DNA from: Streptomyces lincolnensis
GTDB taxonomy: Bacteria; Actinomycetota; Actinomycetes; Streptomycetales; Streptomycetaceae
Direction of reading: 5' to 3'
DNA: 64,000 nt
NCBI RefSeq assembly: GCF_001685355.1
Contig: NZ_CP016438.1
Span: forward strand, 4,526,001 to 4,590,000
The notes under the pieces were generated by a model. It ran no database searches, was not told the origin of the DNA, and saw only the letters and a list, made by a program, of their open reading frames with translations. The translations under genes were made by a program, and so were the position numbers. Below are positions 53,832 through 62,303 of this stretch, piece after piece; position 1 is the first letter of the stretch, and every line of letters begins with the position of its first letter.

Positions 53832-54947
53832 ATGCGACACATGGGCGGGGACCGGGTGGAAGAGGCCGTGGCAGGCTGCGTGGCCCTGCTGCGGACGGTG
53901 GCCGAGCGGGACTGGGCGGGGGTTCCGGCGGGGCGGCTGGAGTGGAGTTGTGCGACGACCGCCTTCCATATCGCCGAGGATCTCGTGGCGTACGCGGCGC
54001 AGTTGGCGGGGCAGGCACAGAACGGCTACGTCCCCTTCGAGATCACCCTCGACGAGGGCACCGACAACGCGGGCATCGTGGAGGTGATCGAGGCGACCGG
54101 GGCGCTGCTGGCCGCCGCGGTGCGTACCGCGCCCCGGGAGGCGCGGGGGTTTCATCCGTATCCCTTCCGCAGTGCGAACAGGGAGGGGTTCGCGGCGATG
54201 GGGGTCGCCGAGGTGCTGTTGCACACGCAGGACATCGCCGAGGGGCTGGGGGTCGCGTACGAACCCGCGGCCGAGCTGGCGGAGTACGTGCTGACGGGGC
54301 TCTTCCCGCACGTCCAGCCGGGCCAGGACCACTGGCGCACCCTGCTGTGGGCCACAGGCCGCGGCGACCTGCCCGGGCGGGCCCCGGTCACCCAGTGGCG
54401 CTGGAACAACAACCTGGTGATCGACGCGGAACGCCTCACCCTCCAGGGCGTCACCCCCGCGGCCGCCGCCGACCTGGCCGCGGGCGGCGACGGCGGCTTC
54501 GAGTGGCTCGGCGACGGCCCCTTCGAGGGCACCCGGGAGGCCGCCGGGATGGTCCTCAAGGCCTACGAAGGGGGCGTGCACCGCCCGGAGTTCGGCCTGT
54601 TCGCCCTGGTCCGCCGCGCGGACGGGCTCGCCGTCGGCGGCATGGGCTTCCACGGCGCCCCGGACGAGGAGGGCCGCGCGGAGGTCGGCTACGACCTGGT
54701 CGAGGCCGCCCGTGGCAACGGCTACGCCACCGAAGCCCTCCAGGCCCTCTCGGAGTGGGCCCTCGCCCGCGACGACGTCCACGCGCTGTGCGCGACGATC
54801 GACACCGCCAACGCCCCCTCCCAGCGCGTGATCGCCCGCGCGGGATTCACCCGGGCCTCCGTGGAGGACGAGCGGACCGCCCACGTCCAGCACGACGACA
54901 CGGACGGGGAGCTGCGGCTGTACGTGCGGCGCGCGGAAGCCCTCTAG
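53832..54947 (+). CDS. DinB-like/mycothiol-type domain fused to GNAT acetyltransferase
   Basis: The 371-residue protein joins an N-terminal DinB/maleylpyruvate-isomerase-like helical domain (CATTAFHIAEDLVAYAAQL and VAEVLLHTQDIAEGLGVAYE) to a C-terminal RimJ/RimL-type GNAT domain (about 225-371). The latter has YDLVEAARGNGYATEALQA and ANAPSQRVIARAGF, the acetyl-CoA loop and C-terminal signature. The fusion is unusual. It starts 18 bases after the caspase-Hsp90 stop and could be in the same transcript. The substrate is unknown. Confidence 0.88.
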   Translation: MRHMGGDRVEEAVAGCVALLRTVAERDWAGVPAGRLEWSCATTAFHIAEDLVAYAAQLAGQAQNGYVPFEITLDEGTDNAGIVEVIEATGALLAAAVRTAPREARGFHPYPFRSANREGFAAMGVAEVLLHTQDIAEGLGVAYEPAAELAEYVLTGLFPHVQPGQDHWRTLLWATGRGDLPGRAPVTQWRWNNNLVIDAERLTLQGVTPAAAADLAAGGDGGFEWLGDGPFEGTREAAGMVLKAYEGGVHRPEFGLFALVRRADGLAVGGMGFHGAPDEEGRAEVGYDLVEAARGNGYATEALQALSEWALARDDVHALCATIDTANAPSQRVIARAGFTRASVEDERTAHVQHDDTDGELRLYVRRAEAL

Positions 54948-54989
54948 TACCCGGTCCCTGGATCCCCTCTAGTACCCGGTCCCCGGATC
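54940..54989. repeat. 25-base tandem duplication spanning two convergent stop codons
   Basis: CCTCTAGTACCCGGTCC followed by CTGGATC (54941-54964) recurs at 54966-54989 with one mismatch, a period of 25. The first unit has the DinB-GNAT stop and the second has the stop of the convergent amidohydrolase. The CTAG overlap indicates that the two stops coincided before duplication. Confidence 0.9.
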
Positions 54990-57900
54990 GCAGCACCCCT
55001 CCCTCCGCATGTGCCGGCTCACCTCCAGCCAGTCCTCGTCCGTCGTCGGGTCCGCCGGTTCCTTCGGGTCCGTCCGTGCGGTCGCCGCGTCGAACGCCCC
55101 GACCAGGTCGGACTGCTCGAACAGCACGCCGCCGCGCAGCACGGCCCGGGTCCGGATCAGGTCGGTGAAGTCGGTGAACGGGTCGCCGTCCACGAGGGTG
55201 AGGTCGGCGAGCTTGCCCTCCTCCAGCGTGCCGAGGTCGGTGTCGGCGCCGAACACCCGGGCGGGCAGCAGGGTGGCGGTGCGCAGGGCCTCGGCCGGGG
55301 ACAGGCCGGCGCGGTGGAGGGCGCGCAGGCCCAGGTGGAGGTGGAGGCCGACGGGGACGAGCGGCTGGTCGGTGCCGAGGGCGACGAGGCCGCCGCCCGC
55401 GAGGACACGCCGGTAGAAGCCCAACTCGCGGTCGAGTGTCGCCAGTTGGAGGACGGACGGAGGTTGCGTCGCCAGCTGTCGGACCATCGCGGTGTCCCAC
55501 GGCGGCATGAGGGTGGTGACCCGCGGATCCTCGGCGAGGGACGGGTCGGCGCCCAGCAGGGGCAGGGCCGTGAACGGGGTGGCGACGAGATGGAAGTCGG
55601 TGCGGGTGTAGATCTCCTCGACGTCCTGGAAGGCGTTGCCCGCGGCCGTGGTCGCGTGCCCGAACTCCAGGCGCTGGGTGGCCTGGAGATGGGTCGTCAG
55701 GTCCTGGCCCAGCTGCACGCCCGGAGTGCACAGGTGGCTGCCGCTGCGCACGCCGAGCCGGTGGTGCGCGAAGTCCGCGGCCTCCTTCATCACCCAGCCC
55801 GGCGCCCGTACGTACGTCTTGACGAAGTCCCAGTCGAGAGCCGCCGCCCGCTCCAGCGACCTGCGCAGTCCCTCCCGCGTGCGGTGGGCGCGGCCCATGC
55901 TGTAGGCGACGCGGGAGCCGTCGAGCAGTTCGCCGGTGGACAGCAGGCGCGGTCCGGCCAGTTCACCGGAGGCGACCGCCTCGCGGATCCTGGCCTGTTC
56001 GTAGGCGAAGCCGCCCAGGGAGACGGCGGTGGTGATGCCGTAGGCGAGCTGGAGAGCGGTCTGGCGGCCGCCGTACGTGGTCTGCCAGGGGTGGGTGTGG
56101 GCGTCCCACAGGCCGGGGACGACCGTGCGCTCGCTCGCGTCGACGCGGCGGGCGGCGGGGCGGGCGGTTCGGTGCGGGGCCACTTCGGCGATGCGGCCGT
56201 CGCGGATCACGACGTCGACGTCCTCGCGGACCTCGGTGCCGGTGCCGTCCCAGAAGCGTCCGGCGCGCACGACCGTGTCGGCGGGACGCGGTCTGCGGTA
56301 GTCCAGCCGGATCCGGACGGTACGGGTGGTGCCGCTCGCGAGGTCGGCCAGGCGCGGGGTGCCCGCGGAGAGGTACAGCAGGGTGCGGGAGTCGGCGGAC
56401 CAGGACGGGTGGTCGGCGGGTTCGCTCGTCAGGCGGCGCGGCTCGCCGTCGGGGGTGCCGTCGGCGCGCACCGGGAGCAGCCAGAGCGCGGACTCGGCGA
56501 CGACGGCCATCCAGCGGCCGTCCGGGGACCACACGGGGCCGGAGTCGTAGCGGTCGGAGAGGGAGGTGTGCGGGGCCGGCGGGTGCAGGACCGCGGACCC
56601 GTCGGTCGTGTCGACGACCCGGATGAGGTTGTAGCCCTCACGGAAGCGCTGGTTGAGACGGTTGCGGTCGCACAGCGCGAGGTAGCGGCCGTCGGGCGAC
56701 CAGCTGGGGCGGCCGGGGAGCCCGCCGCTGCCGAGCGGGGCGGCCAGGGTGCGTTCGGTGCCGGCGGCCAGGTCCCGTACGACGAGGTTGCCGGAGATGT
56801 CCAGGCAGGCCAGCCGGGTGCCGTCGGGCGCGAGGGCGGGGAAGATCCGGCCGCCCCCGGCGAGCACGGTGTCCTGCCCGGAGGCCAGGTCGCGGCGGCG
56901 TACGGCGAACAGGCCGTCGCGGTCGTCGGCGTACAGCAGCGCCTTGCCGTCGGGGGTCCAGGCCGGTGACGTCACATAGCGGGTGGGCGGCACCCGGAGG
57001 ATCCGGCGGGGGGCGCGGTGGCCGTCCGTGCCCGCGGTCCACAGCGCGTTGAGCGCGACGAAGGCGACCGTACGGCCGTCCGGCGAGAGTGCGGGCAGGT
57101 GCAGCGCGCGGACGGGCCGGGTGCCGGTGCCCTCGAAGTCGTAGGCCTTGGTGCGGTAGCGGGGCCGGTCCACGGGCAGCGTGGCGGTGAACGGGATCTC
57201 CTCGCCGCGCTCCGGCGCGTCCGGGTCGACGAGGCGGACGTGTCCGTCGGCCATGAGCAGCAGCCGTCCGCCGTCGGTCCAGCGGGGCGGCGCGGGCTGG
57301 ACGTCGCCCTCGACGGCGACCGGTGTGCCGTCCACGACGAGACGACAGGAGGCCGCGGGGGACGGCGTGGTGCGCAGGTAAGCCAGGCGGCCGGCCGGGG
57401 AGACGGCCGGGGTCATGAGCTGGGCGCCGGAGGTGTCGGTGTGCTCGGCGGTGACCGGGCCGGTGCCGTCGGCGGCGACCGAGGCGACGGTGTCGGCGCG
57501 CAGGGCGCCGGACGCGGTGACGGCGGCGCGGACGAACAGGACCCGCTCGCCGTCGGGCGACCAGGTGGGGTCGAAGTCCTCCCAGGCGCCGCCCTGGGCG
57601 GGGCCCTCCTGTCCCGGGCGTCCGGTCAGCCGGGTCAGCGCGCCGGTGCGCACGTCCAGGACCCAGACGCGGTACGGGCTGCCGGTCACGGTGTCGCCGC
57701 CGCGCTCGGAGGCGAACGCGATACGGGTGCCGTCCGGCGACCAGGCGGGCGCCCGGTCGTCCCACGGCCCATCGGTGAGCTGCCGCGGCCCGCTTCCGTC
57801 GGCGCGCAGCGTCCACAGGTGGAAGCCGCCGCCGCGGTAGCCGCACACGACCAGGCGCTTGCCGTCCGGCGAGAACTGCGGGCGGGTGGGCTCCAGTTCG

Positions 57901-58187
57901 GGCACGGTCAGCGCTACGGCGGTGCCGCCCGAGCGCGGGACGGACCACAGCACGTTCTGCGCCTCCACCACCAGCCGGTTCCCGGACGGCGCGAGGGTCG
58001 CCGACCCGCCCGTGGCCGCGGTGAAGGTGAGGGTGGTGGCGGTCCGGGAGGAGTCCGCGGCGGCCGCCACAGCCGGTGCGCCGACCGCGGCCACCGTCCC
58101 GGCCACGACGGTCGCCTGAAGAAAGCCGCGGCGGGAGACGGAGATGTCAGAGGAGACGGACGAGACGGACGAGTCTTCTAAGTCCAT
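54969..58187 (-). CDS. Tat-exported amidohydrolase with N-terminal TolB-like propeller
   Basis: The 1072-residue protein starts at ATG 58187 behind AGGGAACTCTC. A twin-arginine signal (SRRGFLQATVVAGTVAA) is followed by about 600 residues of TolB/PD40-like propeller blades (RPQFSPDGKRLVVCG, PAWSPDGTRIAFASER, and others). An amidohydrolase domain then carries the HxH metal motif in LWDAHTHPWQ and the late VALGTDQPLVP Asp. It should hydrolyse a C-N bond outside the membrane; the substrate is unknown. The family is large in Streptomyces. Confidence 0.92.
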   Translation of the reverse strand: MDLEDSSVSSVSSDISVSRRGFLQATVVAGTVAAVGAPAVAAAADSSRTATTLTFTAATGGSATLAPSGNRLVVEAQNVLWSVPRSGGTAVALTVPELEPTRPQFSPDGKRLVVCGYRGGGFHLWTLRADGSGPRQLTDGPWDDRAPAWSPDGTRIAFASERGGDTVTGSPYRVWVLDVRTGALTRLTGRPGQEGPAQGGAWEDFDPTWSPDGERVLFVRAAVTASGALRADTVASVAADGTGPVTAEHTDTSGAQLMTPAVSPAGRLAYLRTTPSPAASCRLVVDGTPVAVEGDVQPAPPRWTDGGRLLLMADGHVRLVDPDAPERGEEIPFTATLPVDRPRYRTKAYDFEGTGTRPVRALHLPALSPDGRTVAFVALNALWTAGTDGHRAPRRILRVPPTRYVTSPAWTPDGKALLYADDRDGLFAVRRRDLASGQDTVLAGGGRIFPALAPDGTRLACLDISGNLVVRDLAAGTERTLAAPLGSGGLPGRPSWSPDGRYLALCDRNRLNQRFREGYNLIRVVDTTDGSAVLHPPAPHTSLSDRYDSGPVWSPDGRWMAVVAESALWLLPVRADGTPDGEPRRLTSEPADHPSWSADSRTLLYLSAGTPRLADLASGTTRTVRIRLDYRRPRPADTVVRAGRFWDGTGTEVREDVDVVIRDGRIAEVAPHRTARPAARRVDASERTVVPGLWDAHTHPWQTTYGGRQTALQLAYGITTAVSLGGFAYEQARIREAVASGELAGPRLLSTGELLDGSRVAYSMGRAHRTREGLRRSLERAAALDWDFVKTYVRAPGWVMKEAADFAHHRLGVRSGSHLCTPGVQLGQDLTTHLQATQRLEFGHATTAAGNAFQDVEEIYTRTDFHLVATPFTALPLLGADPSLAEDPRVTTLMPPWDTAMVRQLATQPPSVLQLATLDRELGFYRRVLAGGGLVALGTDQPLVPVGLHLHLGLRALHRAGLSPAEALRTATLLPARVFGADTDLGTLEEGKLADLTLVDGDPFTDFTDLIRTRAVLRGGVLFEQSDLVGAFDAATARTDPKEPADPTTDEDWLEVSRHMRREGCCDPGTGY

Positions 58188-58288
58188 GAGAGTTCCCTGC
58201 GGTCTGGGGGACACCGAAGAGCAGTGCCACTCTCACCCGCAAGATCACCGACAGTCAATGCCCGTGACAGTCCGCGTCCACGCGGCCT

Positions 58289-58558
58289 CTAGGACTCCGC
58301 CCGCCCCTTGGGCCGCCGCAACCCCGCCCCATGCAGCAGCCGCACCACCTCCCGGCTGCTGACCTCCACCGCCCCCGCCGCCACCACCTCCGCGTACCGG
58401 TGCGAGGGAATGTCGTAGTGATCGCGTTCGAAGGCCCGCCGGGGTACCCCCAACCGCTCGGCGAAGGCGTGGAGTTCGTCGAAGGAGGCGTCGCTGACCA
58501 GGTGGGACCACATGCGGCCGTGGCCCGGCCAGGTCGGCGGGTCGATGTAGACCGTCAC
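58289..58558 (-). CDS. DUF4031-family protein
   Basis: The 89-residue protein starts at GTG 58558 and reads MTVYIDPPTWPGHGRMWSHL, then FDELHAFAERLGVPRRAFE, RDHYDIPSHRYAEVVAAGAV and SSREVVRLLHGAGLRR. This is the DUF4031 pattern with a conserved basic and aromatic core. The function is unknown. Its start overlaps the stop of the next upstream gene by four bases (GTGA), so they are coupled. Confidence 0.9.
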   Translation of the reverse strand: MTVYIDPPTWPGHGRMWSHLVSDASFDELHAFAERLGVPRRAFERDHYDIPSHRYAEVVAAGAVEVSSREVVRLLHGAGLRRPKGRAES

Positions 58559-58950
58559 GAGGAGGGCGTCCCGCCGGTCGCCGAGGACAGGGAGCCGACG
58601 GCGGCCACCTTGACGCCGGCCTGGTGGCAGACCCAGTGCGGGTCGGCGCCGAGTTCCGGCTCGACCTCCAGGGCGTGGGGGTCGCCGGAGCCGCAGACCG
58701 GGCACAGGGGCCAGCGGCCGTAGGCCTCCAGGAGGGCGTCCTGGACGTCCTGGGCGACCAGGCCGGCGACGAACTCGGCGCCGTCGGGCCACTGCTCCAC
58801 CCACCATCGCCGCTGGACGACGGAGTCCTCGACCATGGACACGACGTCCGCCGCGGCGACCTCGTTCGCGGCCAGATCGGCGAGCACGAGGGCGCGTGCC
58901 GCGTGCAACGCCTGCTCCAGAGGGCTGATGGGGTGGCCGGAGGGGTCCAT
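58555..58950 (-). CDS. Hypothetical protein with a Cys-x-x-Cys cluster
   Basis: The 131-residue protein starts at ATG 58950 (MDPSGHPISPLEQALHAARA). A helical N-terminal half leads to LCPVCGSGDPHALEVEPELG and WVCHQAGVKVA, three cysteines and a histidine that could bind zinc. I do not recognise a named family. It forms a coupled pair with the DUF4031 gene and is divergent from the RpiR gene by 55 bases. Confidence 0.85.
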   Translation of the reverse strand: MDPSGHPISPLEQALHAARALVLADLAANEVAAADVVSMVEDSVVQRRWWVEQWPDGAEFVAGLVAQDVQDALLEAYGRWPLCPVCGSGDPHALEVEPELGADPHWVCHQAGVKVAAVGSLSSATGGTPSS

Positions 58951-58969
58951 GAACCCATTGTGCGCACTC

Positions 58970-58999
58970 TTGACCACGACACCGAGCCGAAAATATCTT
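58970..58999 (+). promoter_or_regulatory. Promoter of the RpiR gene
   Basis: TTGACC (58970-58975) and TATCTT (58994-58999) with 18 bases between them resemble a vegetative promoter. The predicted start of transcription is near 59006, which is the GTG of the RpiR gene. This suggests a leaderless message. Confidence 0.65.
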
Positions 59000-59032
59000 T
59001 CACAGGTGACACAGAACGTGAAGGAAATTTTC
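58989..59032. promoter_or_regulatory. Probable RpiR operator overlapping the start codon
   Basis: GAAAATATCTTTCAC (58989-59003) and GTGAAGGAAATTTTC (59018-59032) are 15-base inverted arms with two mismatches. They overlap the promoter and the proposed start codon. This A/T-rich palindrome, in very G/C-rich DNA, is the kind bound by RpiR/MurR regulators. Autorepression is inferred. Confidence 0.8.
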
Positions 59033-59953
59033 GGAGGCGGGAACGGAGCCGGAGGTGGCCGGGTGGGTGCGCAGGCGCAGGTTCCCCCCGCCCCGGCCGC
59101 CCTCGCCGCCAAGGTGCGCACGCTGGCCCCGTCCATGACCCGTTCCATGCAGCGGGTCGCCGAGGCCGTCGCGGGCGACCCGGCGGGCTGCGCGGCCCTC
59201 ACGGTCACCGGCCTCGCCGAGCTCACCGGCACCAGCGAGGCGACGGTCGTACGGACGGCCCGGCTGCTCGGCTACCCCGGCTACCGCGATCTCCGCCTCG
59301 CCCTCGCCGGCCTCGCCGCCCAGCAGCAGTCCGGGCGCGCGCCCGCCATCACCACGGACATCGCCGTCGACGACCCCATCGCCGACGTCGTCGCGAAACT
59401 CGCCTACGACGAGCAGCAGACCCTCGCCGACACGGCGGCCGGCCTCGACACGGTCCAGCTCGGAGCGGCCGTGACGGCGCTCGCCGCGGCCCGGCGCACC
59501 GATGTGTACGGGGTGGGGGCGAGCGGGCTGGTCGCGCAGGACCTCACCCAGAAGCTGCTGCGCATAGGGCGGATAGCCCACGCCCACAGCGATCCGCACC
59601 TCGCCGTCACCAACGCCGTGCAGCTGGGCTCGGGGGACGTGGCCATCGCGATCACGCACTCCGGGTCCACCGGGGACGTCGTCGAGCCGCTGCGGGTCGC
59701 GTTCGAGCACGGGGCCACGACCATCGCGATCACCGGACGGCCGGACGGGCATGTCGCGCAGTACGCCGATCATGTGCTGCCGACCTCCACCGCCCGGGAG
59801 AGTGAGTTGCGGCCCGCGGCCATGTCGTCGCGGACCAGCCAGCTGCTGGTGGTGGACTGTCTGTTCGTGGGAGTCGCGCAGCGGACCTATGAGACCGCGG
59901 CGCCCGCGCTGTCGGCGTCGTACGAGGCGCTGGCCCATCGGCACCGGCGGTAG
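59006..59953 (+). CDS. RpiR/MurR-family regulator
   Basis: The 315-residue protein starts at GTG 59006. An N-terminal helix-turn-helix (about 45-120) with ALTVTGLAELTGTSEATVVR is followed by a SIS sugar-phosphate-binding domain with VYGVGASGLVAQDLTQKL and AIAITHSGSTGDVVEPL. This is the architecture of MurR, and murQ follows downstream. The ligand is probably N-acetylmuramic acid 6-phosphate or a related sugar phosphate. A long palindrome overlaps its start, so it likely represses itself and possibly murQ. Confidence 0.92.
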   Translation: MTQNVKEIFGGGNGAGGGRVGAQAQVPPAPAALAAKVRTLAPSMTRSMQRVAEAVAGDPAGCAALTVTGLAELTGTSEATVVRTARLLGYPGYRDLRLALAGLAAQQQSGRAPAITTDIAVDDPIADVVAKLAYDEQQTLADTAAGLDTVQLGAAVTALAAARRTDVYGVGASGLVAQDLTQKLLRIGRIAHAHSDPHLAVTNAVQLGSGDVAIAITHSGSTGDVVEPLRVAFEHGATTIAITGRPDGHVAQYADHVLPTSTARESELRPAAMSSRTSQLLVVDCLFVGVAQRTYETAAPALSASYEALAHRHRR

Positions 59954-59960
59954 CCCACCG

Positions 59961-60020
59961 CCGTAGGCAGGACAGCCGCAGGCAGGACAGCTTCGGGCAG
60001 GACAGCCGTAGGCAGGACAT
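59961..60020 (+). repeat. Four tandem 15-base repeats between rpiR-type gene and murQ
   Basis: Units CCGTAGGCAGGACAG, CCGCAGGCAGGACAG, CTTCGGGCAGGACAG and CCGTAGGCAGGACAT follow one another exactly from 59961 to 60020, 33 bases before the murQ start. The repeated GGCAGGACAG is unlikely to be coding. It may affect the murQ leader. Confidence 0.9.
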
Positions 60021-60052
60021 CACACCGCACATCGGAAAGAGCCGTCTTCACC

Positions 60053-60991
60053 ATGACCTCCACCTCCAACCCCCGTGATCTTCAGGCGCAGTTGGAAGCC
60101 CTGACCACCGAGGCGTTCCGGCCCGAGCTCGCCGACATCGACCGACTGCCCACGCTCGACATCGCCCGCCTGATGAACGGCGAGGACGCCACCGTGCCGA
60201 CCGCCGTCGCCGAGCGGTTGCCGGAGATCGCCGCCGCCATCGACGCCGTCGCCGAGCGGATGGCGCGGGGCGGACGGCTCGTCTACGCCGGGGCCGGCAC
60301 CGCCGGGCGGCTCGGGGTGCTGGACGCCTCAGAGTGCCCGCCGACGTTCAACACGGACCCGTCGCAGGTGGTGGGCGTGATCGCCGGGGGCCCGGAGGCG
60401 ATGGTGACCTCGGTCGAGGGGGCCGAGGACTCGGCGGACCTGGCGCGGGCGGACCTGGACGGGCTCGGGGTGGGACCGGTGGACACGGTGGTCGGGGTGT
60501 CCGCGTCCGGCCGTACCCCGTACGCCATCGGCGCGGTGGAGCACGCGCGGGCGCGGGGCGCGTTGACGATCGGGCTGGCCTGCAACGCGGACAGCGCGCT
60601 GGCGGCGGCGGCCGAGCACGGCATCGAGATCGTCGTAGGCCCGGAACTGCTGACCGGCTCGACCCGCCTCAAGGCGGGCACGGCCCAGAAGCTGGTCCTC
60701 AACATGCTCTCGACGATCACGATGATCCGCCTCGGCAAGACCTACGGGAACCTGATGGTCGACGTCCGCGCCTCCAACGACAAGCTGCGCGCCCGTTCCC
60801 GCCGCATCGTCGCCCTCGCCACCGGCGCGCAGGACGACGAGATCGAGCGGGCCCTGGCCGCCACCGACGGCGAGGTGAAGAACGCCATCCTGACGATCCT
60901 CGCGGAGGTCGACGGCCCCACGGCCGGCCGCCTGCTGGCGGAGGCGGGCGGCCATCTGCGGGCCGCGCTGGCGGCGGCCACTATGAAGTGA
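60053..60991 (+). CDS. murQ: N-acetylmuramic acid 6-phosphate etherase
   Basis: The 312-residue protein has the SIS-domain patterns of MurQ. They are RLVYAGAGTAGRLGVLDASE with the conserved catalytic-site Glu, DTVVGVSASGRTPYAIGAVEHA, LTGSTRLKAGTAQKLVLNML and KTYGNLMVDVRASNDKL. It removes the lactyl ether of MurNAc-6-phosphate to give GlcNAc-6-phosphate in cell-wall recycling. It lies downstream of the RpiR regulator with 15-base repeats between. Its end overlaps the convergent MFS gene by 11 bases. Confidence 0.97.
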   Translation: MTSTSNPRDLQAQLEALTTEAFRPELADIDRLPTLDIARLMNGEDATVPTAVAERLPEIAAAIDAVAERMARGGRLVYAGAGTAGRLGVLDASECPPTFNTDPSQVVGVIAGGPEAMVTSVEGAEDSADLARADLDGLGVGPVDTVVGVSASGRTPYAIGAVEHARARGALTIGLACNADSALAAAAEHGIEIVVGPELLTGSTRLKAGTAQKLVLNMLSTITMIRLGKTYGNLMVDVRASNDKLRARSRRIVALATGAQDDEIERALAATDGEVKNAILTILAEVDGPTAGRLLAEAGGHLRAALAAATMK

Positions 60992-62303
60992 CTGCGGTGT
61001 TTTCGGGAAGGTCGGCGTGCTCGGGGTCTTCGGGAAGGTCGGCGTGCTCGGGCAGCTCCCGGATGTGTCGTACGTCGGACGCGACGACCCACAGCACGCT
61101 CAGCACCGCGCTCGCCGTGCCGATCCACAGGGTCGGCCGCAGGCCGAGCACGGTGCCCAGGGTACCGGCGAGCACCGCGCCGATCGGGCGGACTCCGAAG
61201 TTGGCGGTCTGGACCACGCCCATCACGCGGGACCGCAGGGTCTCCGGGATGACGGCGATCAGGTAGCTGTTGGTGGAGATGTCCAGGACCGCGACCCCGC
61301 AGCCGGCGCCGAGCTGCGCGGCCACCAGCGTCGTGATCACCAACGGCATCGGGCCGTCGGCCAGCGGCACCAGCAGCAGGGGCAGGCTGAACCCCAGGAA
61401 CCCGGCGACGACGGCCGGGCCGAGGCCGATCCGCCGCACCACGCGGGGCGCGGCCCACGCACCGGCCAGCCCGCCGAGCCCGAGTGCGGCCACCACCGCC
61501 CCGATTGCGCCGGGGTTCAGCCCCAGCTCGGTGGTGCCGTACAGGATGAACAGGGTCATCAGGAAGGTGTGGCTCAGGCTCAGCATGGAGACACCCGCCA
61601 GCAGCAGGCCGGGGGTGCGGTGGGCGGTCACCCACCGCAGCCCGGCCGCGAGCCCGCCCCGGGCGCGCGGCGCGGGCGGGGCCTCCTGGGTCCGGATACG
61701 ACCCAGGCACACCGCCGACACCAGATAGGTCAGGGCGTCCAGCAGCAGCGCGAACGGCGCCGACAGCACCTGGACCAGCATCCCACCCGTGCCGGGCCCG
61801 GCGACCGCGGCCGTCGACCTGCTCCCGGAGAGCAGCGCGTTGCCGTCCACGTAGCGCTCCGCGGGAAGCAGGGACGCGTACACGTGATGCTGACAGACCC
61901 GGAACAGGACGGTCAGCGCCCCGACGACGAACTCCGTCACGTACAGGTGAGCCATCGTCAGCGCCCCGAAGGCGTACGCCAGCGGCACCGACGCCACCGC
62001 GGCGAACCGCCCGACATCCGCGACGATCATCGCCCTACGCCGGTCCGCGCGCCGGTCCGCCCACGCCCCGCCCGGGATCGACAGCAGCAACGACGGCAGC
62101 AGCGCCACCGCCGTCAGCCACCCCATCTCGGCCGCACCCGCGTCCAGCAGCACCACGGCGGCCAGCGGGATCGCCAGGATGTTGATCTCGTCCCCGACCA
62201 GCGAGACACTCTGCGCGGTCCAGTACAGCCGGAACCCCCGCTCCCGCAGCAGCCCGGGTCGCTGCGCCGCGTCGCCGGTGGCCTTCCGGCGGGCCGCCCT
62301 CAT
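60981..62303 (-). CDS. MFS transporter
   Basis: The 440-residue protein starts at ATG 62303, overlapping the stop of the GNAT gene by four bases. It has about 12 spans with the loop PGGAWADRRADRRRAMIVADVG, and the opening RGFRLYWTAQSVSLVGDEIN of the MFS_3-like exporters. Its C-terminal tail contains the doubled EHADLPEDPEHADLPEN, caused by a 24-base duplication in the DNA (61002-61052). The substrate is unknown. The longer upstream frame lies inside the GNAT gene. Confidence 0.9.
   Translation of the reverse strand: MRAARRKATGDAAQRPGLLRERGFRLYWTAQSVSLVGDEINILAIPLAAVVLLDAGAAEMGWLTAVALLPSLLLSIPGGAWADRRADRRRAMIVADVGRFAAVASVPLAYAFGALTMAHLYVTEFVVGALTVLFRVCQHHVYASLLPAERYVDGNALLSGSRSTAAVAGPGTGGMLVQVLSAPFALLLDALTYLVSAVCLGRIRTQEAPPAPRARGGLAAGLRWVTAHRTPGLLLAGVSMLSLSHTFLMTLFILYGTTELGLNPGAIGAVVAALGLGGLAGAWAAPRVVRRIGLGPAVVAGFLGFSLPLLLVPLADGPMPLVITTLVAAQLGAGCGVAVLDISTNSYLIAVIPETLRSRVMGVVQTANFGVRPIGAVLAGTLGTVLGLRPTLWIGTASAVLSVLWVVASDVRHIRELPEHADLPEDPEHADLPENTAVTS
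61002..61052. repeat. 24-base perfect tandem repeat at the MFS 3' end
   Basis: TTCGGGAAGGTCGGCGTGCT plus CGGG occurs at 61002-61025 and 61029-61052, a period of 27 bases (nine codons). It encodes the repeated tail of the MFS protein and preserves the frame. Confidence 0.9.

Noticed and set aside
52698..54893. 731-residue minus-strand frame
   Set aside because: It is opposite the caspase-Hsp90 gene and the DinB-GNAT gene.
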